Source: Aquificales bacterium (GTDB lineage: Bacteria > Aquificota > Aquificia > Aquificales > QOAS01). Taken from it: a stretch of DNA of 12,287 nucleotides. Made by a program: the position numbers and the translations under genes. The stretch covers positions 1-12,287 of the forward strand of contig JALVTI010000026.1 of NCBI GenBank assembly GCA_027035985.1, in the 5' to 3' direction. Shown one piece after another: positions 6,990 to 12,287 of the stretch (within the stretch, counting starts at the first letter, position 1; the number at the start of each line of letters is the position of its first letter). The notes under the pieces are model-generated. The model did no database searches, was not told where the DNA came from, and worked only from the letters and a program-made list of their open reading frames with translations.

Positions 6990-7760
6990 TCACTTCACCC
7001 CTTGAGGTTTCGGATAGGCGTATATCCAAACGACGGCGTCCAATTCGAGGGGGTATTCCTTCCCGTCGGAAGGGTTTTTTATTTCTCCACTGTGCGTTAT
7101 TGCGGCAAATCCCCACCAACCGCTCCAGGGAACGGTATAGATAAAGACCCCGTTTTGGTCGGTCTTTACAACCTGCGTGTAGAGGAGTTCGTTGGGATAT
7201 TTGACACCTTTGGAATTGTAATACTCGATTTCCACCCTCGCGTAGGGAACAGGTTTTCCGTTCTTTAGTACCTGCCCGACGAAGGTGTTGCCCTCCCAAA
7301 GTCCGAAGGGGCGCGTTAGCGGAATTATCTCAATAGGCAAACCTATCGGTTTTCTCCAGCCCTCCTCCCAGCCGAAGGCGCTCACGTAAACTTTGGCTAT
7401 CTGCTGGATAAACTGCTCCTCCGTCGGTTCGAAGTAGGGTTTTTGCTCGACGAATATCTGATAGACGCCGGGGCCGTGGAGGCGGACGGTAGCCGTATAT
7501 TTTTCAACCTTTAAATCACTCCCCGGCTCCGCTGGGATATAGCTCTTTTGCCACTTTATCGGGTATATACGCCCGTTTACAAATACCCCGCTCCTCTCGA
7601 TTTGATAGTGCATAGCCGGATAACCCTCGGCGGGGTGTGTGAATTCGCTTTCCACCTTTATAACGGGCTTCCTCACGATGTCGGAATCCGGTTTAACGAC
7701 CAGAAAGTGGGCGAAAGACATACCCACCGTTAGGAGTAAGGAACTGAAAAGCTTCCTCAT
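6990..7760 (-). CDS. DUF4198 periplasmic protein, NikK-like accessory component of the CbiM/NikM transporter
   Basis: A 256-residue secreted protein. MRK followed by a hydrophobic stretch and SFA (15-17) makes a clear signal peptide. Predicted cleavage after Ala17 would leave His18 as first residue of the mature protein, as is common in DUF4198 proteins. Further histidines are His42 (in THPAEGYPAMHY), His51, His95 and His223. The C-terminal half has a carboxypeptidase-regulatory-like beta-sandwich pattern: GKPVPYARVEIEY (168-180) and TDQNGVFIYTVPWSGWWGFAA (200-220). Members of this family encoded next to cbiM/nikM are called NikK and are thought to help present metal in the periplasm; that role is inferred here from context. 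It follows the 73-residue gene by 45 bases and is one base from cbiM. Confidence 0.82.
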   Translation of the reverse strand: MRKLFSSLLLTVGMSFAHFLVVKPDSDIVRKPVIKVESEFTHPAEGYPAMHYQIERSGVFVNGRIYPIKWQKSYIPAEPGSDLKVEKYTATVRLHGPGVYQIFVEQKPYFEPTEEQFIQQIAKVYVSAFGWEEGWRKPIGLPIEIIPLTRPFGLWEGNTFVGQVLKNGKPVPYARVEIEYYNSKGVKYPNELLYTQVVKTDQNGVFIYTVPWSGWWGFAAITHSGEIKNPSDGKEYPLELDAVVWIYAYPKPQGVK

Positions 7761-7805
7761 AATGAATTAGAAATATAGGTAAAGCCTAACCATATAAGGA
7801 AAAAG

Positions 7806-8027
7806 CTATAAACAACTAAAAAGTGTTAGGGGTTGGTCAAAAGCTATCCTTACCTTTTCCCCCGTTAGGGGGTCTCTTCTGTAAACACACCAACCTTCGC
7901 CGTCCCTCCCATACCATATAACCTCGGTGAAACGTATAAGGCGGGGGTCGGAAGGAGGGTCAAAAACCTGCCTCTCGTCGTAGGGAAAATTTGGCTTTAT
8001 CCTGTAGTGGTAGGAGTAAATAGCCAT
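7806..8027 (-). CDS. Small protein of unknown function (73 aa)
   Basis: I do not recognise this protein. It has 73 residues, is soluble in appearance, and is rich in aromatic and charged residues: YSYHYRIKP near the start, then DPPSDPRLIRF (23-33), VIWYGRDGEGWCVYRRD (36-52) and PLTGEKVRI (53-61). It has two cysteines (47 and 72) and no signal peptide or membrane helix. The alternation of strands around WYGRDGEGWCVYRR suggests a small beta-rich fold. It begins 7 bases after pgpA and ends 45 bases before the NikK-like gene, all on minus, so it is very likely translated as part of the ribH-pgpA transcript. Tight spacing and ordinary codon use argue that it is real. Confidence 0.75.
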   Translation of the reverse strand: MAIYSYHYRIKPNFPYDERQVFDPPSDPRLIRFTEVIWYGRDGEGWCVYRRDPLTGEKVRIAFDQPLTLFSCL

Positions 8028-8034
8028 TTCACTT

Positions 8035-8490
8035 TTAGGATATCCCCAAAAATTTTTCCGCCGAAAGGAGTATTAAACCCGTAATAACCCCAGCGAGGAT
8101 GTCGTCGACCATTATCCCAACCCCGTGGGGTATCTTTTCAAAGAGACCTATAGGAGGAGGTTTGAGAATATCGATAACCCTAAAGAGGATTAAACCAAGA
8201 AGCAACATTAGAGGTGTCGGTTTGACGAAAAAAAACACCGTCAGGATACCGGCAACCTCGTCGATAACAACCTCGTCGGGGTCTTCGTTTCCCACACTTT
8301 CGGAGTAAACTTTCGAAGCCCAAATCCCCAAAAGGGTGACGAGAAGAAAGGCAACCGCGTAGGGGATTTTTCCCAATTGGTAGAGAGCCCAGGCGAGGGG
8401 TATTGCGAAAATACTTCCCCACGTGCCGGGCATCTTCGGCAGAAGCCCTATATAGCAGTATGTGGCAAAACACTTGGCAAGCTTTAGCAT
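8035..8490 (-). CDS. pgpA: Phosphatidylglycerophosphatase A
   Basis: Removes the terminal phosphate from phosphatidylglycerophosphate to give phosphatidylglycerol, at the inner membrane. The 151 residues show the PgpA signatures: GLLPKMPGTWGS (15-26), NEDPDEVVIDEVAG (68-81) and FRVIDILKPPPIG with PHGVGIMVDDILAG (103-134), the acidic residues being the Mg2+ and catalytic site. Several hydrophobic helices are present. Its ATG is 7 bases after the ribH stop, with a weak AAGG overlapping that stop. The ribH-pgpA pairing recalls the ribH-nusB-thiL-pgpA order seen in many proteobacteria, here without nusB and thiL. Confidence 0.95.
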   Translation of the reverse strand: MLKLAKCFATYCYIGLLPKMPGTWGSIFAIPLAWALYQLGKIPYAVAFLLVTLLGIWASKVYSESVGNEDPDEVVIDEVAGILTVFFFVKPTPLMLLLGLILFRVIDILKPPPIGLFEKIPHGVGIMVDDILAGVITGLILLSAEKFLGIS

Positions 8491-8497
8491 TACCGCC

Positions 8498-8962
8498 TTA
8501 GATTTTATTCATCACTTCGACCATCTCGAGCGCCGCGAGGGCTGCTTCCCAACCTTTATTTCCCATCTTTGTGCCGGCACGCTCGATAGCCTGCTCGAGG
8601 GTGTCGGCGGTGATTATGCCAAAAGTTATGGGCTTTTCCACCTCCAGCGAGACGTTTGCCAATCCCTTAGAGACCTCCGCGGCGACGTATTCGAAGTGCG
8701 GGGTCGCCCCCCTTATCACTGCCCCGAGGGCTATAACGGCGTCTATATCTTTCCTCTTGGCGAGTTTCTTAGCCGCTAGGGGTATCTCCCATGCACCGGG
8801 AACCTTTACGAGGGTAACGTTTTCCTCGCTAACCCCGTGGCGGGTGAGGCAGTCGATAGCACCCTCCACGAGGCGGTCGACTATTGCGGAATTGAACCTC
8901 GAAGCGACTATTCCAAATTTGAATTTTTCCCCTCTGTGGAGAAAACCTTCCAAAACCTTCAT
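8498..8962 (-). CDS. ribH: 6,7-dimethyl-8-ribityllumazine synthase
   Basis: Condenses 5-amino-6-ribitylamino-uracil with dihydroxybutanone phosphate in riboflavin synthesis; the family forms pentamers or 60-subunit capsids. All 154 residues align by eye with the Aquifex aeolicus enzyme as I recall it, including length. Active-site elements are ASRFN (20-24), VPGAWEIP (54-61), IRGATPHFEYV with catalytic His89, ITFGIITADTLEQA (112-125) and IERAGTKMGNKG with Arg128. The start ATG lacks a good Shine-Dalgarno. It heads the run ribH-pgpA-unknown-NikK-CbiM and lies 120 bases after the sqr stop. Confidence 0.97.
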   Translation of the reverse strand: MKVLEGFLHRGEKFKFGIVASRFNSAIVDRLVEGAIDCLTRHGVSEENVTLVKVPGAWEIPLAAKKLAKRKDIDAVIALGAVIRGATPHFEYVAAEVSKGLANVSLEVEKPITFGIITADTLEQAIERAGTKMGNKGWEAALAALEMVEVMNKI

Positions 8963-9082
8963 AGGGAACTATTGTTTCCAAACCTCTCCATCGGGTCGAA
9001 GTTTAAAGGAATCCTTAATGTGCGGGAAGTTCCAACAAATTCCAATTTTGGGAAAAGGAAATAGAAAAGGATAAATAAAGAT
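8963..9082 (-). promoter_or_regulatory. Leader region of ribH with a possible weak promoter
   Basis: These 120 bases separate sqr from ribH. Just after the sqr stop the minus strand is T-rich but forms no clear hairpin. Further on, TTGGAA occurs twice four bases apart, and the first copy is 17 bases from CACATT, a poor promoter match. No FMN riboswitch consensus is present and the region is too short for one. Readthrough from sqr cannot be excluded. Confidence 0.25.
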
Positions 9083-10402
9083 TTAACAGCGGCTACCGGT
9101 GGGACCGCTACATTCGTGGCAAGGTTCTATATATTCGATGTCGAAAATTAATTTGAGACCGAGCTCTTCAAACCAGGGAGTGATGTTTTTGATGTATTTG
9201 ACCTTAGCCATAAAGTATTTTTCAAAACCTTCTTTCATCCAGTGAGCCCAACGACCCTCTTTCCAAAGAACCTTTTGTCTCGGAGGTATAACGGGATTTG
9301 CCAAAACGAAGAAACCTTTATCTCCGAAGTCGGCTATACATATTGCGGGAAGCCTCGGGGCAACCCTTTCGGGAATATTTTTAATGTCGTTGTAGATATT
9401 GTGGGCAACGGCAACCGCCATACCCTCAATCATCTGACCGGTTTTAGGTGCACCGGTCGGTATGGGTGTCTGCTGAACGGGAGGTATTGCCACACAAACG
9501 CCGACACCGTAAATGTTAGGATAATCGGGCACATACATACATCTATTGGTTTTAACAAAACCTTTCGGGTTGGCTACCTTATCGCCCGCCGATTTTATGA
9601 CGTCGGGACCTTCGAAGAAGGGCATAAGCATCGTCAGTTTGCTCTCGACTTGCATAGTCTTTATCTCATTCCCATCGAGGTCGCAAATGGCGAATTCAAC
9701 GTGGTCTTTTGCCACCTTCTTAACCTTCGCGTTGGCGTAAGTCCATATGGACTTCTCCATGGTGATGTCTTCCAAATACCTCTTGGAGGGGCCTATTCCA
9801 CCCAGACCGGCGTATCCGAGGTAGGGTTCGGAGGTCACTATCGTCATGGGTATCTTGTGGCGGATGTGCTCCTTTCGGGCGCGGTAGTCGAGCATAAAGG
9901 CAAACTCGTATAGGGGTCCGAAACAGGAAGTTCCCGGTATGGAACCGACCACCACAGGACCGGGATTTTCCAACAGCTTGTGAACCGCCTCCCTGGTTTC
10001 GAGGGCGTGGGGGAGGTTACATATCGAATAGACCTTCGCCCCTTCCTCAATCTCAATATTAGGCTCCCAATTTAGGGTGGGACCTGTGGCGAAAACCAAA
10101 TAGTCGTATTCCAAAACTTCGCCGTTAGCCAATTTAACCCTTTGGGCGTCGGGGTCAACCTCCTCCGCCTTGGAGGGGATAAAACTTATATCCCTCTTGG
10201 GGAGTATTTTCGAAAGGTTTGCCCTTATGGAGTTGGGATTTTTATCCAAAACCGCAACGTGGGGAAGGGAGGGGGTAAAAACAAATTCCTCCCTATCGGA
10301 GACGAGAACTATATCCAACTCCTTCATGAGGTCGCGGAGTGCGTAAGCCGTTGCCAATCCTCCGACACCGCCACCGATAACAACAACCCGTTTTCTGGAC
10401 AT
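9083..10402 (-). CDS. sqr: Sulfide:quinone oxidoreductase, type I-like
   Basis: A membrane-associated flavoprotein that oxidises sulfide to polysulfide/sulfur and reduces the quinone pool. The 439 residues carry the FAD-binding GGGVGG (10-15) in VVVIGGGVGGLATAYALR, ATGP (105-108), and the three redox-active cysteines expected for this type: Cys128 (SICNLPHALET), Cys160 (IPGTSCFGP) and Cys355 (AICIADFG). SEPYLGYAGLGGIG, PFFEGPDV and TPIPTGAPKTGQMIE also match the Aquifex aeolicus enzyme as recalled. The C-terminal 60 residues have the amphipathic, aromatic-rich helices that dock this enzyme to the membrane, and end in CHECSGPTGSRC. The ATG has a strong GGGAGG site 9 bases upstream and its own promoter. 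It appears to be a single-gene unit. Confidence 0.96.
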   Translation of the reverse strand: MSRKRVVVIGGGVGGLATAYALRDLMKELDIVLVSDREEFVFTPSLPHVAVLDKNPNSIRANLSKILPKRDISFIPSKAEEVDPDAQRVKLANGEVLEYDYLVFATGPTLNWEPNIEIEEGAKVYSICNLPHALETREAVHKLLENPGPVVVGSIPGTSCFGPLYEFAFMLDYRARKEHIRHKIPMTIVTSEPYLGYAGLGGIGPSKRYLEDITMEKSIWTYANAKVKKVAKDHVEFAICDLDGNEIKTMQVESKLTMLMPFFEGPDVIKSAGDKVANPKGFVKTNRCMYVPDYPNIYGVGVCVAIPPVQQTPIPTGAPKTGQMIEGMAVAVAHNIYNDIKNIPERVAPRLPAICIADFGDKGFFVLANPVIPPRQKVLWKEGRWAHWMKEGFEKYFMAKVKYIKNITPWFEELGLKLIFDIEYIEPCHECSGPTGSRC

Positions 10403-10411
10403 TGCAAGAAG

Positions 10412-10417
10412 CCTCCC
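10412..10417 (-). promoter_or_regulatory. Strong Shine-Dalgarno site of sqr
   Basis: GGGAGG on minus, 9 bases before the sqr ATG. It is the best ribosome binding site in the window; most other gene starts here lack one, so sqr is probably translated more strongly than its neighbours. Confidence 0.8.
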
Positions 10418-10422
10418 TTTAG

Positions 10423-10438
10423 AGAATTCGAAAATTCT
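10423..10438 (-). promoter_or_regulatory. Stem-loop with UUCG loop in the sqr leader
   Basis: On minus AGAATT, TTCG and AATTCT form a perfect 6-bp stem with a UUCG tetraloop, 5 bases upstream of the Shine-Dalgarno. The closing pair is U-A, not the extra-stable C-G. It could protect the mRNA 5' end or position the ribosome site. Function is inference. Confidence 0.5.
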
Positions 10439-10469
10439 TATTTGCAGATACTATTGTGGAAGCGATTGC

Positions 10470-10498
10470 TGTTTACTTTCCCAATAGGGGGATGTCAA
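10470..10498 (-). promoter_or_regulatory. Promoter of sqr
   Basis: A perfect TTGACA (10498-10493 on minus) is followed after exactly 17 bases by TAAACA (10475-10470). The -35 matches sigma70 consensus fully, the -10 only in three positions. The start of transcription would be near 10463, giving a leader of about 60 bases that includes the stem-loop and Shine-Dalgarno. Confidence 0.5.
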
Positions 10499-10537
10499 CT
10501 AATTAAACACAAACTTAACGGAAATATGAAAAATGGC

Positions 10538-10557
10538 AAAAAAATACCCGTTGAGGT
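10538..10557 (-). terminator. Possible weak terminator after the YdjM-like gene
   Basis: On minus ACCT-CAAC-GGGT (10557-10546) can form a 4-bp stem including one G-T pair, followed by A and seven T. The T run is good, the stem is short. It lies one base past the YdjM-like stop and about 40 bases before the sqr promoter, a sensible place for a terminator. Confidence 0.35.
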
Positions 10558-11031
10558 TTACAAAATACCCCTACTTTTGAGGTAAACGACCCCTATAAAG
10601 GAGACCCCTAAGAGGAGCGCAAATATCTTTTCCCCCACACCGCCGGTTTTCATAAGGGGAATTTTCAACCTCGGATAGTAGGAAGCCCCTACGGGTATTC
10701 CAAGGGGGGTTAGGGCGTCAAGCACCAGGTGGGAGAGGTAGCCGACCCAAAAGCCGTATAGAAACTGCCAGTAAAAGTGGTATTGGGGTAGATACCTCTC
10801 GAGGGAAACCCAAATCAAAAACAGTCCCAATAGCAGGAGAGGGTGGTGGGTTATCCCCCTATGGGTGTTCCAGAGGGATTTCTTCCTACCCTTGGAGGGA
10901 ACTAAAGAGGAAAACTTCAGGTCTATGTCGGGAAAGGTCGAACCTATCACCACGGCGGGGAGGGCGTAACCGGGAACGTTGAAGAGGAAACCGAAGACCA
11001 ATCCCCCCAAAATGTGGGTTGGACCCTTCAT
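10558..11031 (-). CDS. YdjM/DUF457-type membrane-bound metal-dependent hydrolase
   Basis: A 157-residue integral membrane protein of the family annotated as inner-membrane metal-dependent hydrolases (YdjM/DUF457). Conserved metal-ligand motifs are visible: PTHILGG (4-10, His6), GSTFPDID (30-37, Asp35 and Asp37), NTHRGITHHP (55-64, the family hallmark) and GYLSHLVLDALTPLGIP (97-113, His101 and Asp105). Four or five hydrophobic segments surround them. The true substrate is unknown; phospholipase-like activity is often guessed. Its ATG overlaps the gcvH stop by one base (TAATG), and the Shine-Dalgarno AGGAGG is formed by the glutamate codons that end gcvH, so translation is coupled to gcvH. Confidence 0.88.
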   Translation of the reverse strand: MKGPTHILGGLVFGFLFNVPGYALPAVVIGSTFPDIDLKFSSLVPSKGRKKSLWNTHRGITHHPLLLLGLFLIWVSLERYLPQYHFYWQFLYGFWVGYLSHLVLDALTPLGIPVGASYYPRLKIPLMKTGGVGEKIFALLLGVSFIGVVYLKSRGIL

Positions 11032-11501
11032 TATTCCTCCTCAATCTCGACTATATCCTCGGGGGGTTCCTCCTCACCCTCTTCCTCCACCAGTTCCTTG
11101 ACGTATTCGGCGTATTCCTCGGGGCTTAGCAAATCCTCAACCTCGGTGGGGTCTCTCATCTCTATAACGCAAATCCACCCGTCTTCGTAGGGGTACTCGT
11201 TTATCAGCTCGGGGCTGTTTTCCAACTCGCTGTTAATATCGACAATCTTTCCGCTAACGGGCGCGTAAACGGGGGCTACGCTTTTGACACTCTCTATGTT
11301 TGCCACCGTATCGTTCTGCTCCACCTCCTGGTTGAGCTCCGGCAATTCCACGTAAACGATGTCGCCCAACTCACTCTGGGCGTAGTCGGTTATACCTATA
11401 CGGGCTTTGTTCCTCTCCTCAACAAGACACCACTCGTGTTCCTTCGTGTAAAAGCGGTCTTTGGGTATCCTGTACTTTCCCGCAACGATAATTTCGTCCA
11501 T
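11031..11501 (-). CDS. gcvH: Glycine cleavage system H protein / lipoyl carrier
   Basis: Carries the aminomethyl group on a lipoyl-lysine between the P, T and L proteins of glycine cleavage. FYTKEHEWCLVEE (17-29), ITDYAQSELGDIVYVELPE (37-55), and the lipoylation site NIESVKSVAPVYAPVSG with Lys73 are canonical. The protein has 156 residues, longer than the usual 125-130. The extra C-terminal 20 or so are almost all Glu, Asp and Pro (VEEEGEEEPPEDIVEIEEE). No gcvT, gcvP or lpd gene is near. Aquificales are known to carry several GcvH homologues, some tied to sulfur metabolism (sHdr), so this copy's job, glycine cleavage or another lipoyl-carrier role, is not settled. The ATG has no Shine-Dalgarno and is close to a TATAAA. 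Confidence 0.93.
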   Translation of the reverse strand: MDEIIVAGKYRIPKDRFYTKEHEWCLVEERNKARIGITDYAQSELGDIVYVELPELNQEVEQNDTVANIESVKSVAPVYAPVSGKIVDINSELENSPELINEYPYEDGWICVIEMRDPTEVEDLLSPEEYAEYVKELVEEEGEEEPPEDIVEIEEE

Positions 11502-11511
11502 GAGAAGTTAA

Positions 11512-11517
11512 TTTATA
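11512..11517 (-). promoter_or_regulatory. Possible -10 element of gcvH
   Basis: TATAAA on minus, 10 bases before the gcvH ATG and just after the purH terminator. TGAC stands directly in front of it, partly like an extended -10. No -35 is seen at the right distance. If used, the mRNA would be practically leaderless. Confidence 0.25.
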
Positions 11518-11527
11518 GTCAAAAGTG

Positions 11528-11555
11528 AAAAAGAAGCCCGCCGCTTCGCGGCGGG
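11528..11555 (-). terminator. Intrinsic terminator of purH
   Basis: On minus CCCGCCGC and GCGGCGGG form a perfect 8-bp G+C stem with a GAA loop (11555-11537), followed by CTTCTTTTT. It starts 11 bases after the purH stop and separates purH from gcvH. Confidence 0.9.
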
Positions 11556-11565
11556 GATTTTATTT

Positions 11566-12287
11566 CTAGTGTTTGAAATGTCTCATACCGGTGAAGACCA
11601 TAGTGGCGCCGTGCTCCTCGCAAGCCTCTATAACCTCTTTATCCCTTATCGAACCACCCGGTTGGATAAAGGCGGTAATACCCTCTTTGGCGGCTATATC
11701 CACGCTGTCGCGGAAGGGGAAGAAGGCGTCTGAAGCGACCACTGCACCCTTCAGGTCTTTTTCAAACTCCTTAGCCTTTTGAATGGCGAGCTTCAGCGCG
11801 TCGACGCGGGAGGTCAGCCCCATACCTATACCGAGGGTCTGACCGTCCTTGGCTATAACTATCGCATTGGATTTAACGTGCTTAACAACCCTCCACGCGA
11901 ATAACAGGTCTTTCATCTCCCTCTCGGAGGGTTCCCTTTTGGTCACCACCTTGAGTTCCTTATAAAGTTCGGTATCCTCATCTTGGAGCAAAAATCCACC
12001 GGAAACCTTTTTGAGGTCTCTCCACACGCTCCTTCCCATATAGCGGATAACCCTCAAATTCTTTTTCTTCGAGAGGATTTGCAGAGCCAAGGGGTCGTAA
12101 TCGGGGGCGACAACTATCTCGAGGAAAATCTTTGTAAGCTCTTCGGCGGTTTCGGGGTCAACCTTATCGTTGAAGGCAACAATCCCGCCGAAAGCGGAAA
12201 CGGGGTCTCCCTCCAACGCCCTCAGGTATGCCTCCCTAACGCTATTTCCCACGGCAACACCGCAGGGGTTGGTGTGCTTTATTATCG
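11566..12287 (-). CDS. purH: Bifunctional purine synthesis protein PurH, C-terminal AICAR transformylase domain (partial)
   Basis: PurH formylates AICAR and closes the ring to IMP, the last two steps of purine synthesis. About 240 codons are present; the frame is open to the window edge, and the missing part holds the IMP cyclohydrolase domain and the start. At the visible N-terminal end IIKHTNPCGVAVGN contains the catalytic Lys-His pair of the transformylase. DPVSAFGGIVAFN, LFAWRVVKHVKSNAIV, QTLGIGMGLTSRVDA, VVASDAFFPFRDSVD, ITAFIQPGGSIRD and the end VFTGMRHFKH are typical. A GTG at 12252 that could be read as a start is internal, since the conserved motif continues upstream of it. A strong terminator follows. 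Confidence 0.97.
   Translation of the reverse strand, partial: IIKHTNPCGVAVGNSVREAYLRALEGDPVSAFGGIVAFNDKVDPETAEELTKIFLEIVVAPDYDPLALQILSKKKNLRVIRYMGRSVWRDLKKVSGGFLLQDEDTELYKELKVVTKREPSEREMKDLLFAWRVVKHVKSNAIVIAKDGQTLGIGMGLTSRVDALKLAIQKAKEFEKDLKGAVVASDAFFPFRDSVDIAAKEGITAFIQPGGSIRDKEVIEACEEHGATMVFTGMRHFKH

Noticed and set aside
7761..7805. Cobalamin or nickel riboswitch before the NikK-like gene
   Set aside because: Only 45 bases separate it from the gene before it, too few for either element, and no matching structure is seen.
8571..9074. Open frames on plus across ribH and its leader
   Set aside because: Shadows of the well-supported ribH on minus, with no family resemblance.
8963..9082. FMN riboswitch upstream of ribH
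   Set aside because: None of the conserved FMN-element segments is seen and the gap is only 120 bases.
9242..9913. Long (223-codon) open frame on plus opposite sqr
   Set aside because: It is antisense to a strongly conserved Sqr frame, has no ribosome site and no recognisable family features; it arises from codon bias of sqr.
11566..12252. PurH starting at the GTG at 12252
   Set aside because: The conserved IIKHTNPCGVAVG motif continues upstream of that codon to the window edge, so the gene is truncated by the window and not short.
1..12287. CRISPR array, insertion sequence, tRNA or rRNA
   Set aside because: No regularly spaced repeats, no transposase or terminal inverted repeats, and no cloverleaf or rRNA segments were found by eye on either strand.

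Overview
The window reads as chromosomal DNA of a thermophilic, sulfur- and probably hydrogen-metabolising bacterium of the Aquificota (Aquifex/Hydrogenobacter/Thermocrinis type). The lumazine synthase and sulfide:quinone oxidoreductase resemble, from memory, the Aquifex aeolicus proteins nearly end to end. A THEP1-type NTPase is present, arginine is often AGG, and biosynthetic genes (hisH, ribH, purH, gcvH) are scattered singly rather than in pathway operons, as is known for Aquificales. I cannot name the genus. No rRNA, tRNA, CRISPR array or insertion sequence was seen.

Layout. 1-433 (minus) is the 5' end of a NACHT/STAND-like P-loop NTPase cut by the window edge. 434-646 is a divergent intergenic region leading into tgt (plus, 647-1801). 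A minus-strand block follows: alpha/beta hydrolase, THEP1 NTPase and MoxR ATPase (4121 down to 1802), whose last stop codon touches the tgt stop. hisH and a GT39-type membrane glycosyltransferase run on plus (4166-6364) and converge on a terminator hairpin at about 6375. From there to the right end all genes are on minus. In transcription order (right to left) they are purH (partial, with terminator), gcvH plus a YdjM-like membrane hydrolase, sqr with its own promoter and leader, then a tight run ribH-pgpA-small unknown protein-DUF4198(NikK-like)-cbiM ending in the terminator at 6367-6392.

How they fit together. Sqr feeds electrons from sulfide into the quinone pool. The NikK-like/CbiM pair probably imports nickel (for hydrogenase) or cobalt, but its ATPase and EcfT partners are not in the window. 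RibH supplies flavin precursors, PurH and HisH act in purine and histidine synthesis, PgpA makes phosphatidylglycerol, and Tgt modifies tRNA. The most accessory-looking gene is the truncated NACHT-like NTPase at the left edge. The most distinctive sequence-level signals are the cbiM stop codon sitting in the loop of its own terminator, a Cys-to-Val change in the Tgt substrate pocket, and a UUCG-loop hairpin in the sqr leader.
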